A DNA stretch of 32,776 nucleotides from Nitrospirota bacterium (GTDB taxonomy: Bacteria > Nitrospirota > Leptospirillia > Leptospirillales > Leptospirillaceae). A model generated the notes under the pieces. It saw nothing but the letters and a program-made list of their open reading frames with translations. It was not told where the DNA came from and searched no databases. Below are positions 23,548 to 31,649 of the stretch, piece after piece. Positions within the stretch are counted from its first letter, which is position 1. Each line of letters opens with the position of its first letter. Both the position numbers and the translations under genes were made by a program. Where the stretch lies: contig JAJYYA010000017.1 of assembly GCA_021801345.1 (NCBI GenBank), forward strand, positions 1 to 32,776, given 5' to 3'.

Positions 23548-23652
23548 ATGATCGAATACTGGACGGCTTTTACCGTGTTTTCCGTTGTCATGGCTATAAT
23601 TTCCGTTGGTCTGATCGTGTTCTTGAAGAAAACGACCGAACACCCCCTATAA
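23548..23652 (+). CDS. Possible 34-residue membrane peptide
   Basis: From the ATG at 23548 the frame gives a short N-terminus, one strongly hydrophobic segment (TAFTVFSVVMAIISVGLIVF) and a basic tail KKTTEHPL. That is the layout of a small single-pass membrane protein or a type I-like toxin. GGAGG directly touches the ATG, which is too close for a good ribosome-binding site. Support is weak; it may be chance. Confidence 0.25.
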   Translation: MIEYWTAFTVFSVVMAIISVGLIVFLKKTTEHPL

Positions 23653-23756
23653 TTCCATTTCAGTACACTTCGCAACTCACGTTCACATTGATCGTCAGTA
23701 GGCGTCACGCACTTGCCACCATAACGCCAATCTTGGTGCAGGATAAGGAACACATA

Positions 23757-24105
23757 GTCCCCGACCGGACGAAGGCGAAGAGGTCGTTTTCCAGGGTCCG
23801 GCGGGGAAGGGGCGAGAGGCGCCCCTCACGGAGGGCCCTCGCCGGTCCGGCATAAAGGGCTCCATAGAAGAGCCCCCGGACATCCCCCGTCTGTCCGGAG
23901 CGGACATTGCCCCAGTCGGACCGGGGGGCCTCCCGGGGATCGCCGACGGGCGATTTCTTGGGAGAAAGGCGAACGGCCTCCCTCCCCTCCTCCGAGACCC
24001 CGGTCATGAGAAGCCAGACGGGAGCGGAGGATTTGGACTTCCGGACAAGGTGCTCCTCCCTGCGGATGAAAAAGACCTTGGACTATGCCGATCCCGCGAA
24101 AAGGC
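23757..24105 (-). pseudogene. M1 aminopeptidase fragment, second copy
   Basis: About 350 bases nearly the same as 20330-20690: GACGAAG.CGAAGAGGTCGT, the CCCCTCACGGAGGGCCCTCG block, GGACATCCCCCGTCTGTCCG, and GGATGAAAAA near 24063. It directly follows the mazF gene on the minus strand. It holds only the segment around FYGALYAG and RLSPLPR of the peptidase relic and cannot encode a protein. Confidence 0.8.
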
Positions 24106-24159
24106 AATCAGGTCTCGGCTTTCTTATCGGGCGCATTGTACCAAACCGGGCAAGGCTTT

Positions 24160-24498
24160 CTATCGATTGCCGATCAATGCCACGATTTTTGCCCGGACGT
24201 CATCGAGTTCGGCAGGAGACACACGGCCCTTCCGACTGGCCTTCCGAACTCGCCAATCAAGGCTTTTCACCTGGTCGGCCAACGTGACGCTTTCTCGATC
24301 GCCCGCAATCAGGACCTCGAACGGATACCCCTTGATCTGCGTCGTCATGGGACAGCAAAGCATCAGACCGCTCTTCGCATTGTATGTCGCAGGGCTGAGC
24401 ACGAGGGCCGGACGGTGTCCCGCTTGCTCATGGCCGGCTTGCGGATCGAAATGCAGCCAGACGATGTCGCCCGCTTCGGGCACATAGCCACCCACCAT
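24160..24498 (-). CDS. mazF: MazF/PemK-type endoribonuclease toxin
   Basis: 112 residues. The family opening is clear: YVPEAGDIVWLHFDPQAGHEQAGHRPALVLS, with the conserved GHRPALVLSP, then GLMLCCPMTTQIKGYPFEV with the catalytic-loop Thr/Ser and the C-terminal LADQVKSLDW. This agrees with MazF/ChpB toxins that cut single-stranded mRNA at short sequences. It begins one base inside the mazE stop (TGATG) and is complete. Fragments of the same operon occur at 11000-11230 and 25560-25665. Confidence 0.95.
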   Translation of the reverse strand: MVGGYVPEAGDIVWLHFDPQAGHEQAGHRPALVLSPATYNAKSGLMLCCPMTTQIKGYPFEVLIAGDRESVTLADQVKSLDWRVRKASRKGRVSPAELDDVRAKIVALIGNR

Positions 24499-24740
24499 CA
24501 GAATGACTCCTTCCCGACCGCCGGACCAAAGTCGGCTTCGGCATGCACGTTGTCCGGCGTAATGCCGGCGAGCAATCGAGTCAGGTCATACTCTTTCCGA
24601 CGGATCGGCTCGATGACGATGCGTCCCTTTTCTTCGCGCACGTCCACGATGTCGTCCAATCGAAGATTGGCCGCTTCCATGACAGCGACGGGAATGCGCA
24701 CGGATGCGCTGTTCCCCCACTTTTTCACAATGACTTTCAT
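24498..24740 (-). CDS. mazE: MazE-type antitoxin
   Basis: 80 residues with a strong AAGGAGGA ribosome-binding site. The AbrB-like DNA-binding domain is typical: MKVIVKKWGNSASVRIPVAV, LRLDDIVDVREEKGRIVIEP; the C-terminal LLAGITPDNVHAEADFGPAV is the toxin-binding part seen in MazE/PemI. It precedes mazF in one operon. A perfect 14-bp palindrome at 24790-24803 in the promoter region is a likely binding site. Confidence 0.95.
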   Translation of the reverse strand: MKVIVKKWGNSASVRIPVAVMEAANLRLDDIVDVREEKGRIVIEPIRRKEYDLTRLLAGITPDNVHAEADFGPAVGKESF

Positions 24741-24789
24741 GCGGTCTCCTCCTTAATTCCCATCCCTGCACTCTAGCAGAACCAAAACA

Positions 24790-24803
24790 AATGTTGCAAC
24801 ATT
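24790..24803. promoter_or_regulatory. Palindromic operator candidate for mazEF
   Basis: AATGTTGCAACATT is a perfect 14-bp palindrome located 50 bases upstream of the mazE start. The position suits autorepression by MazE/MazF. Confidence 0.5.
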
Positions 24804-24829
24804 GTAGATACACCCTAATTCCGCGATAG

Positions 24830-25268
24830 TTTGACCGAGGGGATTCCTCGAAAAAATTCCCGATTTTTTAAAATTTTCTCGGGACCCCCTCCCGGATTGC
24901 CTCAGGCAGATCCCTCCGCGAGGGGGAACTCCTTGTCACCGCCTCCCTGCCATTCTCCTCGATGTGCTCCACTTATTTCTTTGCGTATCCTTATTGCACA
25001 ATGCTTTATAAGACTGCTCGCAGAGATTGTCAAAAGACGCACCGCTCCTTCGTTTTCCGGTACCACTGTCCTTTCCCGGGGGAGAGGAGGAGCCTATCCA
25101 CTCGCACATAACTGAAGGCACCTCATCCGGATACCGGAAAGGAATGCGAGATCCTTCGCCGAGACCGCACGCTTTAGTGTCAGACCGCGGGCATGCCGCA
25201 CGATCTTGCCCGGCATCCCGAAGAGCTTCTACCGGAGGGTCGGAAGCGTCCAGGAGTCGCAGGCGGCC
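24830..25268 (-). pseudogene. IS1380-type transposase C-terminus and element end
   Basis: On the minus strand from about 25262 to 25094 one reads SWTLPTLR, a stop where Trp is expected, then KLFGMPGKIVRHARGLTLKR and FLSGIRMRCLQLCASG-stop. The run RWKL.....K.VRHAR....L is how DDE group 1 (IS1380-family) transposases end. The rest of the gene is missing: at about 25270 an aminopeptidase fragment begins. 24830-25093 carries no gene and could be the end region of the element; it contains a TCGAAAAAATTCCCGATTTT stretch but no clear terminal repeat. Confidence 0.6.
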
Positions 25269-25269
25269 G

Positions 25270-25515
25270 GAAGATCCACCCGGACATCCCCCGTCTGTCC
25301 GGAGCGGACATTGCCCCGGCCGGACCGGGGGGGATCCCGGAGGATCGCCGACGGGCGTTTCCTCGGGAGAAAGGCGAACGGCCTCCCTCCCCTCCTCCGA
25401 GACCCTGGTCATGAGAAGCCAGACGGGAAAGGAGATTCCCGACTTCCGGGCCAGGTGCTCCTCCCAGCGGATGAAAAAGACCTTGGACTATGCCGATCCC
25501 GCGAAAAGGCATCAG
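25270..25515 (-). pseudogene. M1 aminopeptidase fragment, third copy
   Basis: Similar to 20445-20660 and 23870-24090, beginning at CCCGGACATCCCCCGTCTGT and ending after ATGAAAAAGACCTTGGACTA and TGCCGATCCCGCGAAAAGGC. The last 60 bases agree with 24055-24105 more closely than with 20640-20690, so copies two and three share a more recent origin. Confidence 0.8.
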
Positions 25516-25665
25516 ATCTCGGCTTTCTTATCGGGCGCATTGTGCCGCAGCGTGCCGGGCTGTCTCTCGATTGCCGACCTCAGTATCATCAGTGCGCCAC
25601 GACTTTTGCCCGGACGTCATCGCGTTCGGAAGGAGACGCACGGCTCATCCGACTGCCCTATTCAC
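25516..25665 (-). pseudogene. mazF 3'-end fragment
   Basis: Similar to 24105-24235: TCTCGGCTTTCTTATCGGGC at 25517-25536, then TGCCACGA-like and TTTTGCCCGGACGTCATCG. On the minus strand it retains RDDVRAKVVA, equivalent to LDDVRAKIVA of MazF. Only the final 35 codons or so remain. Confidence 0.75.
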
Positions 25666-26229
25666 GAGGGAGGACTGTCCGTGTAACGACGTAGCGGTCC
25701 CGTTGGCGGGAAAAAGATCTTTTGGCGTCTGGGGCCGAAGTGGTCTGGCCCGGACCTCTTCCGGCCGAGACGGGAATCCCGCCCTCCCGAGCCCAAAGGG
25801 ATCAGGAAGACCGGAGGGAAGGAAGGGATTTCCGGGGAAGGGCCGGGGAGAGCGTCGAGATTAGGAGCGGATCCTTGTGAACCGCCGGGCTTCTTCCATC
25901 GGCGTGCTTCTTCCATTCTCATGTCTTTGAAAGAGGCTGGTGCGCGGGGGCGTCTCTGGTGGCTGGGGTGATTATGAGGGGTGTGGCGTCCTAAGTCCAC
26001 GTTTCGAACCTCCTCCCCTTCCCTATAGGGCCCTATGGGTTCTATAGGGATTTGAGGATCTTGAGAGAGGCTTCCGGGCATTCCCTTTCCCAAATGCCGA
26101 CCGGAAGGATTTTTTCCGATCGGCGCCGTTTGTCGAAAGAGCTCTCCTGTGCTAGCATAAGGCCATTTAGGGCATTTCTTTTAATATTCACCTCGTGACG
26201 AAGGCGTCCATAGGAGGCGAAGGATCGAT
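25666..26229. other. Gene-free region before the aldo/keto reductase
   Basis: No gene recognised. Around 26014-26052 the motif CCCTATAGGG and related CTATAGGG pieces occur repeatedly within 40 bases, giving a self-complementary cluster. The stretch 26150-26200 is AT-richer and probably carries the promoter of the reductase gene; its ribosome-binding site is AAGGA at 26219-26223. Confidence 0.45.
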
Positions 26230-27219
26230 ATGGAGGAGCGCTATCTGGGGCGAAGCGGCCTCAAGGTCTCGGCGATGGGGCTGGGATGCATGGGGATGTC
26301 CGAGTTCTACGGCAAGGGAGATCCGGAGGAGTCGATCGCCACGATTCACCGGGCGATCGACCTCGGGATCACCTTTTTCGACACGGCCGACATGTATGGC
26401 CACGGGGCCAACGAGGAGCTTTTGGGCCGGGCGCTCAAGGGGAAGCGGGACAATGTGGTGATCGCCACCAAGTTCGGCATCGTCCGGGACCCCTCGGATC
26501 CTTCGAAGCGGGGGATCAGCGGTCGTCCCGACTATGTAAAAAAGGCCTGCTCAGCCTCCCTCGCCCGGCTGGGAGTGGAGACGATCGATCTCTACTACCA
26601 GCACCGGGTCGACCCGGAGGTTCCCATCGAGGAGACGGTCGGGGCGATGGCGGAGCTTGTGAAGGAGGGGAAGGTGCGCTATATCGGTCTCTCCGAACCC
26701 GGAGCCCAGACTCTCCGGCGCGCCCACCGGATCCATCCCGTGGCAGCCGTTCAGAGCGAGTACTCCCTCTGGTCGCGCGAGGTCGAGACGGAGATCCTAC
26801 CCGCCTGCCGACAGCTGGGGGTGGGGTTTGTTCCCTACAGTCCTCTGGGTCGGGGGTTTCTGACCTCCCGGATCCGATCGCTCAAGGACCTTCCTGAGGG
26901 GGACTACCGGGTCCACACTCCGAGGTTCTCGCCGGAGAACCTCGAAAAGAACACGCATCTTCTCGCCATCATCGACGAGATCGCGAAGAAGAACCAGGTG
27001 ACGCCGGCCCAGGTCGCCCTGGCCTGGATCTATGCCCAGGGTCCGGAGATCGTCCCGATTCCCGGAGCCAAGTCGAAAGTCCATCTCGAGGAGAACGTCC
27101 AGACGCTCAAGCACCCCATTTCCTTTGCAGACGTGGTCCGTCTTGCCGAGGCATTCCCTCCGGGGGTGGCCGCAGGGGAACGCTATCCGACGGAGATGAT
27201 GGAGGCGGTGGGGAGGTAG
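26230..27219 (+). CDS. Aldo/keto reductase (AKR13/YakC-like)
   Basis: 329 residues, starting after AAGGATCGAT. It is a cytoplasmic NADP(H)-dependent oxidoreductase with a TIM-barrel fold. The catalytic tetrad is D51 and Y56 in [10 protein letters not shown]81 in IATKFG, and H125 in YYQHRVD. The N-terminal [20 protein letters not shown] and the cofactor-binding C-terminal [16 protein letters not shown] agree with members annotated as general aldehyde/ketone reductases. Physiological substrate cannot be deduced. The gene is complete, stands alone, and is the only metabolic gene here without signs of damage. Confidence 0.95.
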   Translation: MEERYLGRSGLKVSAMGLGCMGMSEFYGKGDPEESIATIHRAIDLGITFFDTADMYGHGANEELLGRALKGKRDNVVIATKFGIVRDPSDPSKRGISGRPDYVKKACSASLARLGVETIDLYYQHRVDPEVPIEETVGAMAELVKEGKVRYIGLSEPGAQTLRRAHRIHPVAAVQSEYSLWSREVETEILPACRQLGVGFVPYSPLGRGFLTSRIRSLKDLPEGDYRVHTPRFSPENLEKNTHLLAIIDEIAKKNQVTPAQVALAWIYAQGPEIVPIPGAKSKVHLEENVQTLKHPISFADVVRLAEAFPPGVAAGERYPTEMMEAVGR

Positions 27220-27611
27220 GGGGGAGAAGAGGTTCATGATGCTCGACATCACACCTTGGCTCGATATAGTGAGCACCTCCATAAGAGAGGTGGAGGCTTC
27301 AAAAGAGTGGGAGCCGCTCAAAGCGGCATGGAAAAGGATCATCCGCCCCCCCAAAGGGGGGCACCGAGGCTCTTGATCTGATCCGACAACCACCTTTTTC
27401 GGGCCCGCATTCATTATTGGACAACCCCGAGGCCAACGTGAATCGAACTTTCAAACCCTGTTTTGTCTTGCCGGGTGGGTTCTGGGCGTACGGCTGACTT
27501 TCCCGGATTGGACAGTCCGATTGCGATTTCTTTCCGTCAATATTCGGGAAGTCCGCGACAGAACTTTTACCCGGATCTTCTCCGATTCGCGATCTCGTCC
27601 ATTCGAATCAT
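27220..27611. other. Gene-free region with IS605-type hairpin
   Basis: No coding sequence recognised. At 27274-27292 a stem CACCTC/GAGGTG is followed by GGAGGCTTCAAA, the same tail as the hairpin at 27694-27712. A GC hairpin (six C and six G around AAA, 27345-27362) lies about 130 bases after the reductase gene and could stop transcription, although no T-run follows. Confidence 0.5.
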
Positions 27612-28508
27612 ATGCGATTTCCGAGATTCCCCGAACGGTTAAACCTTGGGAGTCCACCGCCAGAGGCGGGGGGTTACCCTGGAGATTTAGTCACCTCCAC
27701 CAGCGGTGGAGGCTTCAAATTTGCGGAGACTTTTCCCGATGAGCAGATTCTCTCCGCACTGCGGAGAGAATTGTCGTGGAGCCATCTCAAAGCCTTGATC
27801 TATATCGACGACCCGCTCAAGCGAGATTTTTACATCGAGATGTGCCGACTGGAGCGGTGGTCCTCCCGGCAGTTGCTGGAGCGAATTCAGTCCATGTTGT
27901 TTGAGCGCACGGCGATTTCCCGAAAGCCCGAAGAGACGATCCAGCACGACTTGAAACTGTTGAGAGAGAAAGAACGCGTCTCGCCGGATCTCCTCCTGAA
28001 AGACCCCTATATACTCGACTTCCTCGGATTGGATGATCGCTATCTGGAAAAGGACCTAGAAGAGGCTATTCTGCGTGAGATAGAAAGTTTTTTGCTGGAA
28101 ATGGGAGCGGGGTTTACCTTCGTCGCCCGGCAAAAGCGTCTTTTGGTCGATCACAATGACTATTACATCGACCTCTTGTTCTACAACCGCAAGCTCCGGC
28201 GACTGGTGGCCATCGACCTGAAAATCGGCGATTTTCGCGCCGAATACAAGGGACAGATGGAACTATACCTTCGTTGGCTGGAAAAGCATGAGCAGGAATC
28301 TGGTGAAGCCCCCCCAATCGGGGTCATTTTGTGTGCCGGAAAGACACGGGAGCAGATCGAGCTTCTGGAACTGGACAAGAGCGGTATCCATGTTGCCGAA
28401 TATTTGACGGTTCTCCCATCGCGCGAAGTATTGCAGGCCAAGCTGCACCAGTCGATTGAGAAGGCTCGGCAGCGACTCCTTCCTCATTCCGGAGATAGCG
28501 ACAAATGA
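27612..28508 (+). pseudogene. YhcG/DUF1016-type PDDEXK nuclease, N-terminally truncated
   Basis: The open frame has 298 codons, but only from about 27717 (FAETFPDEQILSALRRELSW) does it match the DUF1016 family. It proceeds with SHLKALIYIDDPLKRDFYIE, SRQLLERIQSMLFERTA, LGLDDRYLEKDLEEAIL and the nuclease core DYYIDLLFYNRKLRRLV and AIDLKIGDF, whose D and D-x-K pattern forms a PD-(D/E)XK site. Full-length members are about 340-370 residues with an N-terminal domain of some 100 residues before FAETFP. That domain is missing and replaced by 35 unrelated codons that include a hairpin. The catalytic domain itself is whole, so a short product may still fold. YhcG-type proteins are linked to DNA processing and to Type I restriction loci. 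Confidence 0.85.
27694..27712. repeat. Hairpin at the junction to the YhcG fragment
   Basis: CCTCCACC-AGC-GGTGGAGG is a perfect 8-bp stem. It is followed by CTTCAAAT and, at once, by the surviving part of the YhcG gene. The same GGTGGAGGCTTCAAA tail occurs at 27290-27304. The form resembles right-end hairpins of IS200/IS605 elements. Confidence 0.65.
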
Positions 28509-28983
28509 CCCTATCTTTTCACTGAAAGCACCACACAAAAGCGCGTTGTTGACCTCTTCCGATGCGAACTTGGGTATCACTTCCTGGGGGGGACCTTAGG
28601 TGACTCTTGGGACAAATTTGGGACAGCGGGCTCTTGGGAGATCTTGGAAGTACCCGGACATGAAGCATCTGAAATAAACGAAAAACTGCGCGCCATCCCA
28701 GAAGTTGGACAAAGGAAGATTTCAATACTGCCTATTTGCCGCAAATCGAAAAACGTAAATGTTAAGATTATTGCTAAACGGGCCCTAAGGGGAGCCACGA
28801 CACCGCAGGCCGAATATTATGACTGTTTGCCGATTTCCGGTCATATTCCGGAGAAGGTTCTCCGGGCTCTGTGGAATCTGTCCCGTGGCAATGCCTGTTC
28901 AACGGCGACCGCATCAATGTCCCCCACCTGAGATTGCCGGAAATACTCGCCGCAGTGGGAAGTTCATGCGAAGGGGATCAGGA
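28509..28983. other. Gene-free region upstream of PHP/SMC-like copy 2
   Basis: Open frames of 90-100 codons exist but show no recognisable protein. 28740-28790 is AT-richer (CGTAAATGTTAAGATTATTG) and may hold the promoter of the downstream operon. The upstream extension of the PHP/SMC-like frame (28819-28983) has unusual composition and no family similarity, so I do not regard it as translated. Confidence 0.5.
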
Positions 28984-31641
28984 ATGGCTGATATGTTCAC
29001 CAAGGCGAAGTTCTGGAAGTGTGCCCTGCAGGTCAATCCTTTCGGGTATATCGAATATCGTGGTGCCGATCATGGATTGACAGAGGCTCAGTACAATCAG
29101 ACACTTCTTGATGTCGCACTGAAAAACGACATCAAGGTCATAGGCTTGGCCGATCATGGCAACGTCGAGGCCGTGGACGCCATCCGCCATTTGATGAGCG
29201 CACATGACATCATCGTATTCCCCGGTTTTGAGATCACCACCACAGAAAAAGGCCATTTTGTCTGCCTGTTTGCCGAAGATACCACTAAGGATCAACTTGT
29301 TCGCTATCTTGGGGCGTTGGGTCTGACCAATCCGGAGAGCCGAAACAGGCCAGTCACCCTTGGGGGGCACGATCTGCTCACCAAAATGGAGGATCTCGGC
29401 GGTTTTGCCTTTGCGGCCCATGGCAATGAAGACAGTGGCATTTTGCGCCAAAAGCTTGCTCATGTCTGGCAGGATCCTTTGCTTAAGGCCGTTCAGATAC
29501 CCGGAACGCTGGATGAATTGAAAAACGAGAAAGATATTTCCTATCACCGGATCCTGTCGAACAAGGATCCGGCATACAGGCGGGAAACCCCTATAGGCAT
29601 CATCAATGCCAAGGATGTTGCCAAGCCGGAAGACTTGGCCGATCCGAAAGCCTCCTGTTTGATCAAGATGACAAAACCTTCCTTCGCATCCTTCAAGTTG
29701 GCCTTTCAGGATCCGGATTCCCGGGTGCGCCTCAACAGCGATCTTTCAGAGACGTACTACTCTCGCATAGAAGAGTTGAAGGTGACCGGGGGATACCTAG
29801 ATGGTGTGCATATAGATTTTTCCGAACATCTGAATGCGGTCATCGGGGGACGAGGGACCGGGAAGTCGACCTTGATTGAATGTATGCGTTTTGCCTTGGG
29901 GGTGCGGCCGATCGGCAAAAACGCCCAGAAACAACATGAGGAGATCATCAGGGAAAATCTGGGACGATCCAAGGCTCGGGTGGAGCTCGTCATCCGCTCG
30001 TCCCGAATGAATGGCAAACGTTTTAGAATTGCCAGGCGCTACGGTGAGAGTGCGATCGTGAAGGATGAAAAAGGCAATCCGTCCACTTTCACTCCTTCCG
30101 ATCTTTTGCCGGATATCGAGATCTATGGTCAGAATGAAATCTATGAAATTGCACAGGACAAGTCCAGTCAACGCCAATTGTTGGCCAGGTTTCTCGAGTC
30201 GGGGCAAAAGAATCGCGAGGCACTTATTGCAGAGTCTCTGGGCAAGCTGGCAGAAAACAGACAGAAATTGATCGAGGCGCAAAGCCGTGTTGCGGCCGTT
30301 GAAGATGAGGTTGCCCGTCTCCCGAAACTCGAAGAGCAGGTCGCCCAATTCAATCATCTGGGGCTGGAAGACAAGCTGAAAATCGTTCCTCTCCTCGAAG
30401 CGGAAAAGCGCCTGTCAAAACGGGCGCTGGAAGAAGAAGGAACGAACCTCGACCGGGCATTCCAGTCGGTGAGGGACACTCTGCCGGATACCGTTTTCCT
30501 GAGCGAAACCGTCCTTGGCAGTCTCCCCCACGCCGAAAGCTTGCGGAAGATCCGGATGGCTCTCGACAGTCTCGGCGCCGAGGCGAAATCTTTACTGAGC
30601 CAATGGCAGGAGAAATATACGGATGTGAAAGCAAGCATGGACTCCTTGAGCCGGGAATTGAATGCAGGAATTCAGGAGGAAGAAGCGGCCCTTGAAAAAA
30701 CATTCAAGGACCTTCCCTCCTGCGAAGGAAAAACCGGCAAGCAGATTGGGTTCGAGTTCCAGAACCTGATGAAGGAGATCGAGCGGATCCGTCCTAAAAA
30801 AACAATGCTGGAAAATCGCAAAAAGGTGCTCTTCGAGTTCTGTAAACAGCGAAAATCAATCCTGGGCGAATTGTCCGAAATACGGACGGAGCGTTCGTCA
30901 CAGTTTGAAAGGTCGCTGAAAAAGCTTAACACGCAACTTGAGGGGAAACTCCGGCTGAAGGTCCGGCCTGAATCCGATCGATCTCCCGTGATTCAATTTC
31001 TGTTGGGATGCGGGTTGAGCAACGTCGGAGAAGGGCGGCTTTCCTGGATCAAAGAGGCCGATCCATTCTCTCCCGGGAGACTGGCCGAGTTAATAGGGGA
31101 GGGCGCAGAGGCTTTGTGTCGTGCCAATTTAGGGATCACACCCACAGTGGCCGAAGCTCTGACCCGACTGACCCCGGAGCAGGTCTTGAAACTCGAGGAG
31201 CTGGAACTGCCCGACGAGATCAGTATCGAATTGAATACCGCCCATGAAGGTCCGGTGAATTTCAGACCCTTGGAAAAACTGTCGACCGGACAGCAGTGCA
31301 CGGCGATACTGCACCTGCTTCTTATGCGTAACGTTGATCCCCTTATTATGGACCAACCCGAAGACAATCTCGATAATGCCTTCATCGCGGACCGCATTGT
31401 GGCAGAGTTGCGGTCTGCAAAGATCGCTCGTCAGTTCATCTTCGCAACTCACAATGCCAACATACCCGTTTTCGGCGATGCCGAATGGATCGGTGTCTTT
31501 GAGGCTTCCGAAGGACAGGCGCTCATGCCTGCGGAGGCCCAAGGCGCGATCGACGTGGAAAAAGTCAGAGACAGTGCCGCAATGATCCTTGAAGGAGGCA
31601 AAACGGCTTTCAATCAACGGAAAGCGAAGTATGGATTTTGA
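28984..31641 (+). CDS. PHP-domain-derived / SMC-like ATPase (TrlF-like), copy 2
   Basis: 885 residues from the ATG at 28984 (MADMFTKAKFWKCALQVNPF), with AAGGGG upstream; this length agrees with copy 1. The N-terminal PHP-like domain has ADHGN at 56-60, E83 in PGFEIT, H91 and H146 in FAAHGNED. The first metal motif HxH is replaced by QVN (16-18), so phosphoesterase chemistry may be lost or changed. The ATPase has Walker A GGRGTGKST at 288-296, the Q-loop YGQNEIYEIAQ, a long coiled coil, the signature LSTGQ at 766-770, Walker B LIMDQPEDNLDN ending at 798, and the H-loop ATHN (H823). The C-terminus EGGKTAFNQRKAKYG parallels EGGSEAFQRRKEIYQ of copy 1. It is followed by the AlbA_2 gene after only eight bases, the same order as copy 1. 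A defence-related role is inferred. Confidence 0.88.
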   Translation: MADMFTKAKFWKCALQVNPFGYIEYRGADHGLTEAQYNQTLLDVALKNDIKVIGLADHGNVEAVDAIRHLMSAHDIIVFPGFEITTTEKGHFVCLFAEDTTKDQLVRYLGALGLTNPESRNRPVTLGGHDLLTKMEDLGGFAFAAHGNEDSGILRQKLAHVWQDPLLKAVQIPGTLDELKNEKDISYHRILSNKDPAYRRETPIGIINAKDVAKPEDLADPKASCLIKMTKPSFASFKLAFQDPDSRVRLNSDLSETYYSRIEELKVTGGYLDGVHIDFSEHLNAVIGGRGTGKSTLIECMRFALGVRPIGKNAQKQHEEIIRENLGRSKARVELVIRSSRMNGKRFRIARRYGESAIVKDEKGNPSTFTPSDLLPDIEIYGQNEIYEIAQDKSSQRQLLARFLESGQKNREALIAESLGKLAENRQKLIEAQSRVAAVEDEVARLPKLEEQVAQFNHLGLEDKLKIVPLLEAEKRLSKRALEEEGTNLDRAFQSVRDTLPDTVFLSETVLGSLPHAESLRKIRMALDSLGAEAKSLLSQWQEKYTDVKASMDSLSRELNAGIQEEEAALEKTFKDLPSCEGKTGKQIGFEFQNLMKEIERIRPKKTMLENRKKVLFEFCKQRKSILGELSEIRTERSSQFERSLKKLNTQLEGKLRLKVRPESDRSPVIQFLLGCGLSNVGEGRLSWIKEADPFSPGRLAELIGEGAEALCRANLGITPTVAEALTRLTPEQVLKLEELELPDEISIELNTAHEGPVNFRPLEKLSTGQQCTAILHLLLMRNVDPLIMDQPEDNLDNAFIADRIVAELRSAKIARQFIFATHNANIPVFGDAEWIGVFEASEGQALMPAEAQGAIDVEKVRDSAAMILEGGKTAFNQRKAKYGF

Positions 31642-31649
31642 GGTGGTCG

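Noticed and set aside
26014-26052. Repeated CTATAGGG pieces as a possible CRISPR or iteron array
   Set aside because: The units are too short and irregular, no spacers of constant length occur, and there are no cas or rep genes nearby.
28819-28983. A 55-residue N-terminal extension of PHP/SMC-like copy 2
   Set aside because: The extension has no similarity to copy 1, unusual composition and no ribosome-binding site. The start at 28984 gives nearly the same protein length as copy 1.
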